Source: Cryptosporangium aurantiacum (GTDB taxonomy: Bacteria; Actinomycetota; Actinomycetes; Mycobacteriales; Cryptosporangiaceae). From it: a stretch of DNA of 64,000 bases. The notes under the pieces were generated by a model that searched no databases, had not been told where the DNA came from, and saw only the letters and a program-made list of their open reading frames with translations. The stretch lies in the NCBI RefSeq assembly GCF_900143005.1, contig NZ_FRCS01000004.1, positions 558,001 to 622,000 on the forward strand, read 5' to 3'. A program made the translations under genes and the position numbers. This document shows, piece by piece, positions 62,773 through 64,000 of this stretch (its first letter is position 1; each line of letters starts with the position of its first letter).

Positions 62773-64000
62773 TCACACAGATGCGCGAATCGCGGCGAAG
62801 AGGGGGGTCAGGCGGTGGCGCGGAATCTCCATCAGCGTCGCGTCGATCTCCGGCGCGGCGGCCGGGGCGCCCGGGCGCCCCGGCGGCCGCGCCGTGGGGA
62901 GGAACTCGGCGACGCGCCTCGTGGCGTCGGGCTTCGGGAGGCCGCAGATCGTGACCAGCCCGTCCCGCCAGACGTTCACCAGCTTTCCGTGCGCCCGGTC
63001 CAGCACGTGCCGCACCAGCCGATCGCCCTGGTCCGGCGGCTCGTCCACGGCTACGGCCTCGACCAGCGCGGACGTCGGTCCCGGCGTACTCCGCCGGAAG
63101 CGCAGCGCCCACTTCGGCGCGACCAGCTCCGCGAGCGCGCGCTGGCTCACCGCGTCCGCCAGGTCAGGATGCTGGTTACCGACCGCCACCGCGACCCGCC
63201 GGGCGTCCACCGCCAGCAGGATCCGGAGCAGCCAGCTCCCCGGGTCGGCGGTCGCGTCGACCGCGACGGCCCCGGAACGCGCCGGCCCGGGTATCCCGCC
63301 GGTCCAGACCGCCCCGAGCGGCCGCTCCCCCACCAGCCGCGCGGCCGAGCCGCCCCGCGTGAGCGCGGCCCTCAGCACGCCTGGCGTCGGCGCCGCCTCG
63401 AGCACCGGTAGACCCTCCGGGCCGGCGGCGGCCTCCACCAGCGCGACCGCGACCTCCGCCGAGGCCACGCCGGACGCCTCGGCCGACTGCTCGCCGTGCG
63501 TATAAATCGTGGGCCGGCCGCCCCGCGCACCCTTCCGGCGCGCCTTGTTCGTCGGACGCAAGAGATAGAGGTCGCTCGCGCTGCCGACCGCCTGGGCGCC
63601 GTCGTAGCGGGAGAACGCGGGCCACTGCGCCTCGACCACGAGTTCCAGCTCCCCGAACGTCCGCTGGACGGCCAGCCCGAGGGCAGGCGTCCGCTCCGAG
63701 AACCCGTACGCGAGAAGAACCTGGCCGCCCGCCGTCAGCCCTTCGACCGCCCGTTCGAGGAACAGCCGCACGCCGTCCGGCGTGTACGGCGGGTCGGTGA
63801 ACGCGAGTCCGGCTCGCCCGGCCGCCGCCGGCGGTAGCCCGAACCGCAGGTCACCGGCGAGGCACCGCACCGAGAGCCCGGCCGACACCGCCGCCCCGTC
63901 GAGGTACGCGAGCAGCCGCTCGTCCACGTCCACCACGGTCGCGGTCAGCTCCGGCCGGAGCAGGCAGGTGGCCAGCGCGGTCAGGTCGTGGTCCCCGACG
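62773..64000 (-). CDS. Bis-aminopropyl spermidine synthase-like protein (partial, 5' end outside window)
   Basis: The frame runs off the right edge. The visible 409 residues contain GDHDLTALAT (SAM-type loop), VDVDERLLAYLD, and FTDPPYTPDGVRLFLERAVEGL, the DPPYT motif of the BpsA branched-chain polyamine synthase family. Such enzymes add aminopropyl groups from decarboxylated SAM to form branched polyamines, mainly known in thermophiles; actinobacterial members have unproven substrates. The C-terminal half (from about residue 230) has no recognised domain. Distinct end IPRHRLTPLFAAIRASV. Confidence 0.7.
   Translation of the reverse strand, partial: VGDHDLTALATCLLRPELTATVVDVDERLLAYLDGAAVSAGLSVRCLAGDLRFGLPPAAAGRAGLAFTDPPYTPDGVRLFLERAVEGLTAGGQVLLAYGFSERTPALGLAVQRTFGELELVVEAQWPAFSRYDGAQAVGSASDLYLLRPTNKARRKGARGGRPTIYTHGEQSAEASGVASAEVAVALVEAAAGPEGLPVLEAAPTPGVLRAALTRGGSAARLVGERPLGAVWTGGIPGPARSGAVAVDATADPGSWLLRILLAVDARRVAVAVGNQHPDLADAVSQRALAELVAPKWALRFRRSTPGPTSALVEAVAVDEPPDQGDRLVRHVLDRAHGKLVNVWRDGLVTICGLPKPDATRRVAEFLPTARPPGRPGAPAAAPEIDATLMEIPRHRLTPLFAAIRASV

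Overview
The window is a gene-dense, GC-rich chromosomal segment of an actinobacterium. The evidence is the mycothiol/ergothioneine-era gene set (egtABCD, CysO-CysM-Mec cysteine synthesis, Rv1339-like phosphodiesterase, ClpS-DUF2017), many GTG starts, ATGA/GTGA operon overlaps, TANNNT -10 boxes, a Nur-type nickel box and many NarL/DesK-type two-component systems. I cannot fix the genus; a soil actinomycete of the Cryptosporangium/Frankia/Micromonospora type would fit, but that is a guess. I see no phage, insertion sequence, CRISPR array or rRNA; one tRNA-Leu is present.

Layout. 1-7.5 kb: end of a winged-helix gene, a flavoprotein, an unknown protein, an unusual double-module histidine kinase with its response regulator, and a cysteine dioxygenase. 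7.7-17.2 kb: a signalling island with a STAS antagonist, two SpoIIE-type phosphatases (one fused to an RsbW-like kinase domain), a very large HAMP-repeat hybrid histidine kinase and a response regulator. 17.2-22.3 kb: CopC-CopD copper protein, anti-sigma factor and SigC-like ECF sigma factor, then a MauE-like and a DsbA-like redox pair. 22.3-25 kb: an ECF-type nickel/cobalt transporter with a Nur box. 25-34.4 kb: bacterioferritin comigratory protein, tRNA-Leu, MscS channel, rdgB-rph, a GDSL hydrolase, two mannosyltransferase-like enzymes, two metallo-beta-lactamase-fold proteins and murI. 34.5-38.9 kb: ergothioneine operon egtABCD. 39.2-44.8 kb: a solute-binding/VWA fusion protein, an ABC-2 exporter and its divergent two-component system. 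44.7-50.1 kb: thiamine operon thiC-thiD-thiO-thiS-thiG-thiE under a TPP riboswitch. 50.2-57.6 kb: MFS transporter, DUF2071 protein, cysM-cysO-mec, DUF2017-clpS, pncB-pncA and a membrane protein. 57.7-64 kb: a further two-component system, serB, ctaD and a partial branched-polyamine synthase-like gene.

How the genes relate. Blocks corresponding to Mycobacterium tuberculosis Rv1330c-Rv1341 (pncB, clpS, DUF2017, mec, cysO, cysM, murI, Rv1339, rph, rdgB) are all here but split by inserted blocks (thiamine, exporter, ergothioneine, glycosyltransferases). serB-ctaD mirrors Rv3042c-Rv3043c. Sulfur metabolism is a recurrent theme: cysteine dioxygenase, CysO/CysM/Mec, ergothioneine and thiamine are all within 55 kb, and two of the sulfur- or redox-linked promoters share a CCTAC..TTGATAGG element.

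The most rewarding observations are a CysO carrier protein that ends in Gly-Gly-Cys rather than Gly-Gly, a matched 17-bp Nur box in front of the metal transporter, an ECF-type promoter that appears to give a leaderless anti-sigma/copper transcript, a set of promoters whose -10 box lies exactly 6-7 nt before the start codon, a kinase with an inactive second copy of its own architecture, and a perfectly periodic 276-bp coding repeat.
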